Origin: an uncultured Collinsella sp.
GTDB taxonomy: Bacteria > Actinomycetota > Coriobacteriia > Coriobacteriales > Coriobacteriaceae
Assembly: GCA_934654835.1 (NCBI GenBank)
Contig: CAKUGY010000008.1
Location: 36,367-100,366, forward strand
Direction of reading: 5' to 3'
DNA: 64,000 nt
In this document: positions 15,594 through 23,944 of the stretch, piece after piece
How the letters are laid out: every line of letters begins with the position of its first letter
Position numbering within the stretch: position 1 is the stretch's first letter
Notes under the pieces: model-generated
Seen by the model: the letters and a program-made list of their open reading frames with translations, nothing else
The model's database searches: none
Told to the model about the DNA's origin: nothing
Made by a program: the position numbers and the translations under genes

Positions 15594-17327
15594 CTATATC
15601 TCGCCGAGCATAATCCAGGCCGAGCTGTCCTGCGCGAGCTTGCCGTCTGCGAGCGGTGATGAGGTGAGCAGGACCTTGCCCGCCGGCAGCTCCACGGGCG
15701 CTGCACCGAAATTCGTCACACATGCCCAGCCATTGTCACGGCGATAGGCGATGACGCCGCCCTCGGCACCCTCGGCGCCGTCCGCAAGACCGGTGTGCCC
15801 GTCAAGATCGAGCCACGAAAGATCGTTAGCACACCCGCGCAACTTGCGCCGCAGCCAAAGGGCGTCCCGATAGAGCGCGAGCATCGATGCCGGGTCCGCC
15901 TCTTCCCTATCGACAGCGTAGTCGGAAAACCACGCGGGCTGCGGCAGATGGGGTGCCGCATCGGCGCCCGCCGGCGAGAACCCAAACGATCCGCCCTGTG
16001 CGGGATCGTCCGCCGATGCCCATGGCAGGGGAACACGGCAGCCGTCGCGCCCCTTCTCACGTTTCGGTCCATGTGTATTGGTTGCACTGGGATCTTCGAG
16101 TGCAGACCACGGGATATCAGCCACCTCAAAAAGGCCGAGCTCCTCACCCTGGTACACGTATGCCGAGCCCGGAAGCGCCAGCTCGAGCAAAAGGGCCGCC
16201 CGTGCACGACGCTCGCCGAGCTCACGGTTCTCGTCATAAGACGACCCGTCACGCAAGAGCCAGTCGAGTGCGATCTGGTGGTAGCGCGTCGCCTTGATCT
16301 GCGGCAGGGCGTAACGCGTCGCCACGCGCGGCACATCGTGGTTGGAGAGCACCCAGGTCGAGGCGGAACCGGATTCGACGGCCGCCTTCAAGCCCCCCTC
16401 GATTGCGGCGTGCATGTCGTCATAGGTCCAAGTGGCCTTGGCGAACTCAAAGTTGAACGTCTGGCCGAGCTCGCTGGGGCGCGCGTAGAGATACTGGCGC
16501 TCGGGCAGCACCCATGCCTCGGCAACGGCGCTGCGTGGCGGATCATAGCGGTCGAACACGCGGCGCCACTCGCGATAGATCTCGTGGACCTCGTTGCGGT
16601 CCCACAGCGGATGGGTGCCGTCGTCAACCATGTCATCGCCCTCGGCGAGATGCCACCGGTCAAGATCATCGCGGTCGAGGTCCTTGGCGAGACCGTGAGC
16701 TACATCGATACGGAAACCGTCGACGCCCCGATCGCTCCAAAACGCGAGGACGTCGCAAAAGAACGTGCGGACTTCGGGGCATGCCCAGTCAAAGTCAGGC
16801 TGCTCAGGGGTAAACATGTGCAGATACCACTGACCGTCCGCAACACGCGTCCAGGCGGAACCACCAAAGTTGGCATTCCAATTGGTGGGAGGTAGCTCGC
16901 CATGCTCGCCGCGACCATCACGGAAGATATACCGGGCGCGCTCGGGCGATCCAGGGCCGGCGGCAAGAGCAGCTTTGAACCAGGGATGCTGATCGGATGA
17001 GTGGTTGGGCACGATGTCGACAATGACCTTGATGTCACGCGCATGGGCAGCGGCAACCATGTCATCGAAGTCGTCAAGCGATCCAAGACGCGGGTCGACA
17101 TCGCAGTAGTCCGCCACATCATAGCCGCCGTCGACGAGCGGCGACGGGTAGAACGGGCTCAGCCATATGGCCTCGATGCCCAGCCGCTCAAGATAGTCCA
17201 TCTGCTGGGTAATGCCCGCGATATCACCCAGACCCGAACCGGTCGAATCCTTAAACGAGCGCGGGTAGATCTGATAGATCGCGGCATCGGACATCCACGA
17301 ACGCGAAGAGGTTATTTCTGTAGCCAT
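15594..17327 (-). CDS. Glycoside hydrolase family 13, alpha-glucosidase type
   Basis: A 577-residue enzyme of the oligo-1,6-glucosidase/alpha-glucosidase group. Conserved GH13 regions are seen in order: DIVPNHSSDQHPWF (region I), DGFRIDVAH with the nucleophile Asp (II), AEAW with the acid/base Glu (III) and SNHD with the third Asp (IV). No signal peptide is present, so it should act on imported malto- or isomalto-oligosaccharides in the cytoplasm. The ATG at 17327 has GGGAGA about 9 nt upstream; an ATG 33 nt further in is possible. No sugar transporter is adjacent; tRNA genes lie on both sides. Confidence 0.9.
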   Translation of the reverse strand: MATEITSSRSWMSDAAIYQIYPRSFKDSTGSGLGDIAGITQQMDYLERLGIEAIWLSPFYPSPLVDGGYDVADYCDVDPRLGSLDDFDDMVAAAHARDIKVIVDIVPNHSSDQHPWFKAALAAGPGSPERARYIFRDGRGEHGELPPTNWNANFGGSAWTRVADGQWYLHMFTPEQPDFDWACPEVRTFFCDVLAFWSDRGVDGFRIDVAHGLAKDLDRDDLDRWHLAEGDDMVDDGTHPLWDRNEVHEIYREWRRVFDRYDPPRSAVAEAWVLPERQYLYARPSELGQTFNFEFAKATWTYDDMHAAIEGGLKAAVESGSASTWVLSNHDVPRVATRYALPQIKATRYHQIALDWLLRDGSSYDENRELGERRARAALLLELALPGSAYVYQGEELGLFEVADIPWSALEDPSATNTHGPKREKGRDGCRVPLPWASADDPAQGGSFGFSPAGADAAPHLPQPAWFSDYAVDREEADPASMLALYRDALWLRRKLRGCANDLSWLDLDGHTGLADGAEGAEGGVIAYRRDNGWACVTNFGAAPVELPAGKVLLTSSPLADGKLAQDSSAWIMLGEI

Positions 17328-17462
17328 GGGGCATATCTCCCTTGCAACGAGATTTAGATGCCCACGATGATACGCCCAAGGCAGACAGTCGCGGCAAACA
17401 ACGCCCCACCCACGCCCAAAAAAGCTCGCTCCCTCTCGGGTTCGAGCCCATGTAATGGGTAC

Positions 17463-17493
17463 AAAAAAGCCCGGCTACCTTGGTAGTCGGGCT
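17463..17493 (-). terminator. Terminator after tRNA-Gly copy 2
   Basis: 12-bp stem (AGCCCGACTACC, one wobble) followed on the minus strand by TTTTTT. It ends the Gly-Cys-Gly array. Confidence 0.9.
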
Positions 17494-17501
17494 GTTGCGT
17501 T

Positions 17502-17577
17502 TGGAGCGGACAACGGGGCTCGAACCCGCGACCCCAACCTTGGCAAGGTTGTGCTCTACCAACTGAGCCATGTCCGC
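17502..17577 (-). tRNA. tRNA-Gly (GCC), copy 2
   Basis: Identical in sequence to copy 1, with encoded CCA. It is the last tRNA of the Gly-Cys-Gly array. Confidence 0.96.
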
Positions 17578-17587
17578 ATATGTAAAA

Positions 17588-17610
17588 CAAAACGGGCGCC
17601 GGAGCGCCCG
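17588..17610 (-). terminator. Terminator-like hairpin between tRNA-Cys and tRNA-Gly
   Basis: 7-bp GC stem CGGGCGC with a TCCG tetraloop, followed on the minus strand by TTTTGTTTT. It lies inside the tRNA array. Confidence 0.7.
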
Positions 17611-17619
17611 GATGTTGCC

Positions 17620-17693
17620 TGGAGGCGAAGCCCGGATTCGAACCGGGGGTAAAGGCTTTGCAGGCCTCTGCCTTACCACTTGGCCACTTCGCC
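17620..17693 (-). tRNA. tRNA-Cys (GCA)
   Basis: 74-nt cloverleaf: acceptor GGCGAAG/CTTCGCC, anticodon loop CTGCAAA (GCA), T arm GGTTCGAATCC, encoded CCA. Confidence 0.95.
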
Positions 17694-17694
17694 G

Positions 17695-17718
17695 AAAAAG
17701 GACCGTCAAGAACGGTCC
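17695..17718 (-). terminator. Terminator-like hairpin between tRNA-Gly and tRNA-Cys
   Basis: 7-bp stem GGACCGT with a 5-nt loop, followed on the minus strand by TTTTT, ending 1-2 nt before tRNA-Cys. Confidence 0.7.
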
Positions 17719-17728
17719 GGAAATGCAA

Positions 17729-17804
17729 TGGAGCGGACAACGGGGCTCGAACCCGCGACCCCAACCTTGGCAAGGTTGTGCTCTACCAACTGAGCCATGT
17801 CCGC
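17729..17804 (-). tRNA. tRNA-Gly (GCC), copy 3
   Basis: Identical to copies 1 and 2, with encoded CCA. It is the first tRNA of the array and is directly preceded by a promoter. Confidence 0.96.
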
Positions 17805-17816
17805 TTGCGGGTTATT

Positions 17817-17864
17817 AATTTACGCGAGTTGCCCAAAAGACGCAAGTACTTTTTTCAAAAAAGT
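17817..17864 (-). promoter_or_regulatory. tRNA promoter with palindromic A/T element (Gly-Cys-Gly array)
   Basis: Minus strand: -35 TTGCGT (17840-17845), 17-nt spacer, -10 TAAATT (17817-17822). Upstream, 2 nt from the -35 box, is ACTTTTTT-G-AAAAAAGT (17848-17864). Confidence 0.8.
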
Positions 17865-17909
17865 TGCCCAAAGCAAGTTCACAGAGGTAAATAACGCCAT
17901 GCCGCGACG

Positions 17910-18656
17910 CTAGGCACACGATTCCAACGCTCCGCTAAACAACTTCACCATCCGCACGCGCGTGCCGGCGCCGTCTGTACGACGAGCGACCTCCACGTTA
18001 TCGACGAGCATGCGCATAAGCTTGATACCGCGTCCGCGCTCCTCGGATGTAACCGGTTCGCTTGCCCTGTCGATAGAATAGCCGGCACCCCGATCAAGCA
18101 CCTCGATCACAACACGATCGCCATAGGCTTGAACTGTCAGGATGCAGCCGATACCGCCCGCATGGTCATACGCGTTGCCCAAGGCCTCCCCCGATGCCAA
18201 CGCAACGTCGTAGCGCTCGTCACGACGCAGAGGAAGCGATTCAAGCAACTCGGCAATGCGATGCCGGTAGTACGGAAGATTCTCGATACCCTGGCGCACC
18301 TCGACGCTCTTGCTCCAACGCGGCAACTCCCCCACCGGAATGGCGGGAATCGACTCCCGCGCCGGGCCCGCAACATGAAGGATGTCGACAAGTCGGGCAA
18401 TCTCCAAAAAGCGAACGACCTCATCGGATGCGTTAACGAGCGAAAGCAGCCCCTCTCGCCTCATGAGTTCACGGGCACGTGTGAGCAAAAACGCCAAACC
18501 TGTCGAATCGATAAAGCCCACAGCCTGGCAATTGATGACAACGCGACGCACGCCGCGGTCGATCAAAGCATCTAACCGCCGGCGCAGCGCAGGCACCGTG
18601 GCGATGTCGATATCACCCGGTGGCGTCAAAACCGCTATGTCGTTCCACTCATTCAT
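17910..18656 (-). CDS. STAS-HATPase fusion (anti-sigma antagonist joined to anti-sigma kinase)
   Basis: A 248-residue protein in two parts. Residues ~1-105 are a STAS domain with the phosphorylatable serine in FIDSTGL (S51). Residues ~130-248 are a RsbW/SpoIIAB-like ATPase: N box SGEALGNAYDHAG, then DRGAGYS and ERGRGIKLMRML. In classic systems the two are separate proteins that bind each other. The ATG at 18656 is preferred to an upstream TTG. The gene follows the PP2C phosphatase gene by 78 bp, so phosphatase and target are made together. No sigma factor gene is nearby. Confidence 0.87.
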   Translation of the reverse strand: MNEWNDIAVLTPPGDIDIATVPALRRRLDALIDRGVRRVVINCQAVGFIDSTGLAFLLTRARELMRREGLLSLVNASDEVVRFLEIARLVDILHVAGPARESIPAIPVGELPRWSKSVEVRQGIENLPYYRHRIAELLESLPLRRDERYDVALASGEALGNAYDHAGGIGCILTVQAYGDRVVIEVLDRGAGYSIDRASEPVTSEERGRGIKLMRMLVDNVEVARRTDGAGTRVRMVKLFSGALESCA

Positions 18657-18734
18657 ACGACCATGGTTCCCCAAAAGAGCTCACTCGATGCACACATTTC
18701 TGCGGCCGCACGGATTCCGCCTGCCCAGCGTCGT

Positions 18735-21080
18735 CTATGACCGACCTCGCAGAAACTCAAGGGACACCAATGCGATGTCATCGTCTAACGCCGACTCGGT
18801 AAAGCGATCAAGCTCGCCCAAGACCTTACCGCAGATTCCCGATACGCCTTCACCCGAAACGGAGAGCAGAAGATCGCGCAGGCGTTGCTCGCCAAAGAAC
18901 GCCCCGGAGCGATCGCGCGCCTCAATCGTTCCATCGGTATACATAAACAGCATGTCGCCAGGAGCGAACGTAAAGGCGCCCGTCTCGTACACCATGCTTT
19001 CAAAGGCACCGATCACGCCCGATTGGCACCCAAGGAGCTCCACTTCTCCCCCGCAGGTCCCACCGCCGCCAAGCGGTGTCGACGATGGCCTAATGACCAT
19101 GGTGGGAGGATGCCCTGCCGAGCAATATGTAGCGCGACCCGCCTTAAGATCAATCTTGGCAATAAACGCCGTCACGAACGTCTCGACCCTCGAGAACCCC
19201 ATAAGCATGCTGTTGAGGGAACGTGCCATGCGAGCAGGGCCCGCGCCTTCCCAGGCATAGGCCGTCAGGGCCGTCTTGACGAGTGCGGACATGGATGCCG
19301 CTTCGATACCCTTGCCGGACACATCGCCCAGAATCATGACGGCGCAGTCGTCGGGAAGACGAACAAGCGTGTAGAAGTCGCCGCCGACCAACGCCGAATT
19401 CGTTGCCGATAGGTATACCGAATCGGTTGCGATACCCGGAACGTCGCCGAGTGAATTTCTCATGCCAATCTGAAGTGTCTGGGCGATATGGCGCTCCTCG
19501 CGCTTTTGAGACTCACCCTCATAGATCAACTCAAAGTCGTGGGCCAAATGCACCATGTAATCGTATTCGAGGTCATCAATGGGCTCCTGACTGCCATCGC
19601 GGAGCAGCAAAGCGCGCGTCGTCGGCCCCTTGGCGACATCCGCGGGAACGATTGCATCGTTGCTTCGCTTGTCATCCGCCTCCGAACGATAGTGTCCCGC
19701 CTCGATTCCTGAGTCGACATAAAGTCCCTGACACGGCAACCCGTGGGCCCGCAACCATGCACCCATAGGCGTGGACTCGTCTACACGCGTCAAACGCACG
19801 TGTTTAAGGTCGTCGGCACTCGCTCCACCAAGCACCGACGCCTCGAATGCATCGGAAGTTGTGCCCAGGCGCGCAGCTGGCGCCGTAGTGGAAAAGAAGA
19901 GCGACTCCGGATCGCCCGGCAACGCCACACGACTACCGCCCTCAAAATCGATGACGTAGGTTTCGAGGCCTGCATCGTACTCGACGGGGCAGAAATGGCA
20001 ATTGAGCACGGCGCAGATTTCGGACGATACCGCGCGCGAGGCGGAAACTGGATCATCGAGATAGGTAAACAACTCGTCGCGCAGCACATTGAGCGAGCGG
20101 CCAAGCTCTGCCGTACGACGCGAACGCAGGCTCGATGCCATACCGACCAGTTGAATGGAAAGATAATCACAGATGACCTCGAGCACGTTGACGTCATAGG
20201 CAAGCGGTGCCTGGGGGCGTTTCCAACCAACTTCCAGTACGCCAAGGACCTGCGTGCCGTAAAAAACGGGAAGGCAGATCTCGCTGCGGTATGGAGGCAT
20301 GTCCTGAACGCGAAGTAGGTGCTTAGAGCGATTGTCCAGATCCATGAACATGCCTGAGGCGACCCGATCACCCTCAAGATCCTGCTGAATCGACAAGCGG
20401 CAAGCGCGCGATTCGCGAAGCACATACGTCGGTATGCCCGCGCCATACGGCATGAACTCGGGTAGATAGCTATCCTGCAGTTCCTTGGATACGCCTCGGA
20501 GCTTAAACCCGCCGCTCTCAGAAAAATAGATAGCGGCGCCCGATGCATCGAGCGTTCCAACAAGCTGATTCAAAACGGTATCGAGCAGGCTGGGAAGCTC
20601 ATCGGAGCCAACGGTGCTCATAATGACCGAAAGCGTGCCCGAGAGGCGCTTATTCGCCACTCTGAGCTCCGACAGCGCACGCTTAAGCTGACGATCGTGG
20701 GAATACTGCTCTTCGATGCTGTGAAGTGCCACAAGGACACGCGGCGCACGGCGTCCAAAGATGCGCGGAGGCGTGACGGAACCCGCGCGAACCAGGACAG
20801 GAATAAAGGAACCGTCGCTCAGTTTGAGCATCAGCTCGCTCTCGGAGCCATCGGTCTCAAACGGCAGACGATGTTCGGTCGCACGCTCAAAGGCAGATGA
20901 GTACAGCACGTCTTTAACGTCGCCATTGATGACGTCGGCGCGCTCCTCGCACATCAGATCGAGCAAGCGATTATTCACATGCAGAATGGTTCCGTCGAGT
21001 TCGCAGATGATGACAGCATCGCTCGTGATCTCGACCAGTTGGGCAACGTCTGCCCACTCGTTGCGCTCAAGCGTTTCCAT
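18735..21080 (-). CDS. PAS-GAF sensor with SpoIIE/RsbU-type PP2C phosphatase
   Basis: A 781-residue cytoplasmic signalling protein. A PAS domain spans about residues 10-120 (LVEITSDAVIICELDGTILHV). A GAF domain follows at ~150-310, and a less clear second GAF-like region at ~330-510. The C-terminal ~235 residues are a SpoIIE/RsbU phosphatase with VGGDFY, GDVSGKG, MYTDGTIEARD and DDDIALVSL holding the metal-binding aspartates. Such enzymes dephosphorylate STAS proteins. The STAS-HATPase protein encoded next is the obvious partner. The ATG at 21080 follows GTGAGG; no membrane segment is present. Confidence 0.9.
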   Translation of the reverse strand: METLERNEWADVAQLVEITSDAVIICELDGTILHVNNRLLDLMCEERADVINGDVKDVLYSSAFERATEHRLPFETDGSESELMLKLSDGSFIPVLVRAGSVTPPRIFGRRAPRVLVALHSIEEQYSHDRQLKRALSELRVANKRLSGTLSVIMSTVGSDELPSLLDTVLNQLVGTLDASGAAIYFSESGGFKLRGVSKELQDSYLPEFMPYGAGIPTYVLRESRACRLSIQQDLEGDRVASGMFMDLDNRSKHLLRVQDMPPYRSEICLPVFYGTQVLGVLEVGWKRPQAPLAYDVNVLEVICDYLSIQLVGMASSLRSRRTAELGRSLNVLRDELFTYLDDPVSASRAVSSEICAVLNCHFCPVEYDAGLETYVIDFEGGSRVALPGDPESLFFSTTAPAARLGTTSDAFEASVLGGASADDLKHVRLTRVDESTPMGAWLRAHGLPCQGLYVDSGIEAGHYRSEADDKRSNDAIVPADVAKGPTTRALLLRDGSQEPIDDLEYDYMVHLAHDFELIYEGESQKREERHIAQTLQIGMRNSLGDVPGIATDSVYLSATNSALVGGDFYTLVRLPDDCAVMILGDVSGKGIEAASMSALVKTALTAYAWEGAGPARMARSLNSMLMGFSRVETFVTAFIAKIDLKAGRATYCSAGHPPTMVIRPSSTPLGGGGTCGGEVELLGCQSGVIGAFESMVYETGAFTFAPGDMLFMYTDGTIEARDRSGAFFGEQRLRDLLLSVSGEGVSGICGKVLGELDRFTESALDDDIALVSLEFLRGRS

Positions 21081-21106
21081 CGTGAACCTCACCGTCTATC
21101 GGTAAC

Positions 21107-21127
21107 AAAAAAGCCTCCGAAGAGGCT
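21107..21127 (-). terminator. Terminator of tRNA-Leu
   Basis: 6-bp stem AGCCTC with loop TTCG, followed on the minus strand by TTTTTT. It lies 27 nt before the start of the PAS-PP2C gene. Confidence 0.85.
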
Positions 21128-21139
21128 TCTCAAATGCGA

Positions 21140-21229
21140 TGGTGTCGGAGGCGGGACTTGAACCCGCATGACCAAAAAGCGGTCACTAGCACCTCAAGCT
21201 AGCGCGTCTGCCAATTCCGCCACTCCGAC
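21140..21229 (-). tRNA. tRNA-Leu (GAG)
   Basis: 90-nt class II tRNA with acceptor GTCGGAG/CTCCGAC, anticodon loop CTTGAGG (GAG), a long variable arm TGACCGCTTTTTGGTCA, T arm GGTTCAAGTCC and encoded CCA. Confidence 0.95.
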
Positions 21230-21286
21230 ATGCTATGTTGTTGATTCGCGGTTCGTTTTGTTGGACCCGCGCGTTCAACGAGGAAG

Positions 21287-21335
21287 ATAATAACCTATGA
21301 TTCGAGAACTGTGCAAGCACTTTTTTGAAAAAAGT
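21287..21335 (-). promoter_or_regulatory. tRNA promoter with palindromic A/T element (tRNA-Leu)
   Basis: Minus strand: -35 TTGCAC (21311-21316), 18-nt spacer, -10 TATTAT (21287-21292). Upstream, 2 nt from the -35 box, is ACTTTTTT-C-AAAAAAGT (21319-21335). Confidence 0.8.
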
Positions 21336-21375
21336 TTACGAATTTGTAAATGCGCTGGTAGACGGTTATGTCCGA

Positions 21376-21496
21376 TCCTGAATCGGTGTTGCCTCCCGGC
21401 GCGTCCTCGGGCATGAGCGATATTTTGCAACGCACTTCGTGCTGCAAAATATCGCTCCCCCTGCGGAATGCGCCGGGAGGCAACACCGATTCAGGA
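21376..21496. repeat. Triple-nested 121-bp fold-back element
   Basis: Outer arms of 27 bp (21376-21402 and 21470-21496) are perfectly complementary. Inside, 15-bp arms GAGCGATATTTTGCA (21415-21429 with 21443-21457) are also perfect, and the apex is GCAC-TTC-GTGC (21432-21442). It lies just upstream of the tRNA-Leu promoter. It has the look of a MITE or structured RNA; no protein is encoded. Confidence 0.85.
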
Positions 21497-21558
21497 CCTA
21501 CAGGCACGTACTCCAAGTACGATTCTCAAACGTATTCTGGGGCTGAATAGAAGTTTGT

Positions 21559-21657
21559 GGCTCGGCAAAGCCGAGCCCTTGTATAAGGAGGTCGGAGCTT
21601 AAGCTCCGGCCTCACTAAATTTCTCATTAGATTAAGTGAGCGATCGAGGAATCGCAC
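21559..21657. repeat. Cluster of smaller hairpins
   Basis: In order: GGCTCGGC-AAA-GCCGAGCC (21559-21577); a 26-bp palindrome around GGAGCTTAAGCTCC (21588-21613); CTCACT...AGTGAG (21612-21641); and GCGAT...ATCGC (21642-21657). No gene is seen. Confidence 0.65.
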
Positions 21658-21679
21658 TCCCCTCTGCAGCGGTAACGCA

Positions 21680-21806
21680 GGGTCCGCCCTGGAGTTAGTT
21701 TTCAGAACACTCCGCAGGACGCAAGAGACCCCCGCCGCACGAAGTGCGCAGCGGGGGTTTCTTGCATGTCCGAGGACGTTCTGAAAAGTAACTTCAGGGC
21801 GGGCCC
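21680..21806. repeat. Nested 127-bp fold-back element after oppF
   Basis: Outer 29-bp arms (21680-21708 and 21778-21806) match at 26 positions and include TTTTCAGAAC. The core 21721-21765 pairs GCAAGA, ACCCCCGC and GCAC in nested order. The apex GCACGAAGTGC is the exact reverse complement of the apex of the element at 21376-21496. It lies 17 nt after the oppF stop and can act as its terminator. Confidence 0.82.
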
Positions 21807-21822
21807 GGACGAGAACAACCGA

Positions 21823-22851
21823 CTACAGGTCGATGTGAGATTCCTTGATCGGGAACGGCTCGGCGAAGTGGCAGGCGCAGCAGTGGCCCGGGGCAACTTC
21901 CTTAAACTCGGGAAGCCTCTCGGAGCAGATGCCCTGCGCGATCGGGCAGCGCGTGTGGAAACGGCAGCCGGTCGGCGGATCCAGCGGCGACGGCGGATCG
22001 CCGGCGAGGATGATGCGTTTACGGGTCTTCTGGACATCCGGATCGGGCACCGGCACAGCAGACAGCAGCGACTGCGTGTACGGGTGATGCGGCTCGCTGT
22101 AGAGCGTCTTCCAGTCCGAGACCTCGACCATCTTGCCCAAGTACATAACGGCAACGCGGTCGGAGATGTGCTGCACGACAGAGAGGTCGTGAGCGATGAA
22201 GAGGTAAGCCGTACCAAACTTGTCCTGGAGCTCCTTCAGCAGGTTCAGAACCTGAGCCTGAATGGAAACGTCCAGAGCGGAGACCGGCTCGTCGCAGATA
22301 ATCAGCTTGGGCTTCAGAGCGAACGCGCGGGCGATACCGACACGCTGACGCTGACCGCCTGAGAACTCGTGCGGATAGCGGTTGATGTGCTCGGGGTTCA
22401 GACCGACGACGTCCAGCAACTCGCGGACGCGCTCGATGCGCTCCTCCTTGGTGCCCACGCCGTGAATGGTCATGGGCTCGGAGACGATCTCACCAATCGT
22501 CATACGAGGATTCAGCGAAGCATAGGGATCCTGGAAAATGAACTGCATCTCGCGGCGCATGTCCTTGATCTCATGCCTGCTCATCTCGGAAACGTCTTTG
22601 CCCTGGAAGAACACCTTGCCAGCCGTCGGCTTGGTGAGGCGCATGATGGTGCGGCCCGTCGTGGACTTACCGCAGCCGGACTCGCCGACCAGACCGAAGG
22701 TCTCACCCGGATAGATCTCAAACGAGATGTCGTTCACAGCAGAGACAACACGCTTGGAGAAGCGCTTGGCGAACATGCCGGACTCAGCGGGAAACTCCTT
22801 GGAAAGGTGCTCGACCTTCAGCAGCGGAGTACGCTCGTTGGTATCTGCCAT
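21823..22851 (-). CDS. oppF: Oligopeptide ABC transporter ATP-binding protein
   Basis: A 342-residue ATPase of the OppF/DppF type. Walker A is GESGCGKST, the ABC signature LSGGQ-like segment is FSGGQRQRVGIARA, Walker B IICDEPVSALD, and the C-terminal oligopeptide-transporter extension carries Cys residues (CRFHTRCP). It powers peptide uptake together with OppD. Its ATG overlaps the oppD stop by 1 nt (TAATG), so translation is coupled. It is the last gene of the oppABCDF operon; a long fold-back follows it. Confidence 0.92.
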   Translation of the reverse strand: MADTNERTPLLKVEHLSKEFPAESGMFAKRFSKRVVSAVNDISFEIYPGETFGLVGESGCGKSTTGRTIMRLTKPTAGKVFFQGKDVSEMSRHEIKDMRREMQFIFQDPYASLNPRMTIGEIVSEPMTIHGVGTKEERIERVRELLDVVGLNPEHINRYPHEFSGGQRQRVGIARAFALKPKLIICDEPVSALDVSIQAQVLNLLKELQDKFGTAYLFIAHDLSVVQHISDRVAVMYLGKMVEVSDWKTLYSEPHHPYTQSLLSAVPVPDPDVQKTRKRIILAGDPPSPLDPPTGCRFHTRCPIAQGICSERLPEFKEVAPGHCCACHFAEPFPIKESHIDL

Positions 22852-23942
22852 TACGCCTCGCCTCCCTTCTTGGAATCCTTGCGCGTACGGGACGTCTCGG
22901 GTGCGTTCTTGAGGAACTCGGGGTCACCGGAGTAGTGGCACGCAGAGTAGTGACCAGACTCGGTGACAACACGCTCGGGGCGCTGCTTGCGGCACTTGTC
23001 CGTGGCATACGGGCAACGGGGCGAGAATACGCAGCCCTCGGGCAGGTTCATGAGCGAAGGCGGGTTGCCGTGAATCGGCGTAAGCGGCTTCTTCTCATCG
23101 ATGGCCTGCTCCGGGATGGAGCGGATAAGACCCCAGGTGTAGGGATGACGGCTCTCGTAGAAGATCTCTTCGGCCGTGCCGAACTCAACAGGGCGACCGG
23201 CGTACATAACCATGATCTTATCGGCCATGTCGGCGACAACACCCAGGTCGTGGGTAATCATGATGATGGCGTTACCGTTCTTCTCCTGCATCTCCTGCAT
23301 GAGCTCAATGATCTGAGCCTGGATGGTAACGTCCAGAGCGGTCGTGGGCTCGTCGGCAATCAGGATGTCGGGATCGCAGGCAAGGGCCATAGCAATCATG
23401 ACGCGCTGACGCATACCACCGGAGAACTGGTGCGGATACTCATTGACGCGCTTCTCGGGCTCGGGGATACCCACGAGGTCCAGAAGCTCGGTGGCGCGCT
23501 TGAGCGCCTCCTGCTTGGAGTAGCCACGGTGCAGACGAAGGCCCTCGCCCACCTGCTTGCCGATCTTGTAGACCGGGTTGAGGGAGGTCATAGGATCTTG
23601 GAAGATCATCGCGATATCGTTGCCGCGGATGTGCTGCATCTCTTCCTCGGACATCTCGAGGATGGAGCGACCGCGATAGCGAACGTCGCCGCCCTCGATC
23701 TTTCCCGGAGGCATCGAGATAAGGCCCATGATGGTCATGGCGGTCACGGACTTACCGGAACCGGACTCACCGACGACACCCAGGGTCTCGCCACGATCGA
23801 GCGTGTAGGACACACCGTCGACAGCGCGAACGACGCCGTCCTCGGTATGGAAATACATCTTAAGGTCATCGACCTCGAGCAGATGCTGGCCCTCGGGAAC
23901 CGGCTGGTCCTTCAGGTCCACATAGTTCTTGTTCTTCTTCAT
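22851..23942 (-). CDS. oppD: Oligopeptide ABC transporter ATP-binding protein
   Basis: A 363-residue ATPase of the OppD/DppD type. Walker A is GESGSGKS, signature FSGGMRQRVMIAMAL, Walker B LIADEPTTALD. The C-terminal cysteine motif (CVFSPRCPYATDKC) is typical of the family. It forms the second nucleotide-binding subunit with OppF. It starts 2 nt from the oppC stop codon. The mixed Opp/Dpp sequence features do not tell peptide length preference. Confidence 0.92.
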   Translation of the reverse strand: MKKNKNYVDLKDQPVPEGQHLLEVDDLKMYFHTEDGVVRAVDGVSYTLDRGETLGVVGESGSGKSVTAMTIMGLISMPPGKIEGGDVRYRGRSILEMSEEEMQHIRGNDIAMIFQDPMTSLNPVYKIGKQVGEGLRLHRGYSKQEALKRATELLDLVGIPEPEKRVNEYPHQFSGGMRQRVMIAMALACDPDILIADEPTTALDVTIQAQIIELMQEMQEKNGNAIIMITHDLGVVADMADKIMVMYAGRPVEFGTAEEIFYESRHPYTWGLIRSIPEQAIDEKKPLTPIHGNPPSLMNLPEGCVFSPRCPYATDKCRKQRPERVVTESGHYSACHYSGDPEFLKNAPETSRTRKDSKKGGEA

Positions 23943-23944
23943 CC

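Noticed and set aside
21295..21550. Short frames on both strands sharing the segment PESVLPPGA
   Set aside because: They are the two strands of the same palindromic element read in mirrored frames; no ribosome site.
21376..21806. CRISPR array or integron attC array
   Set aside because: Repeats are inverted and nested, not direct and evenly spaced; no cas or integrase gene is present.
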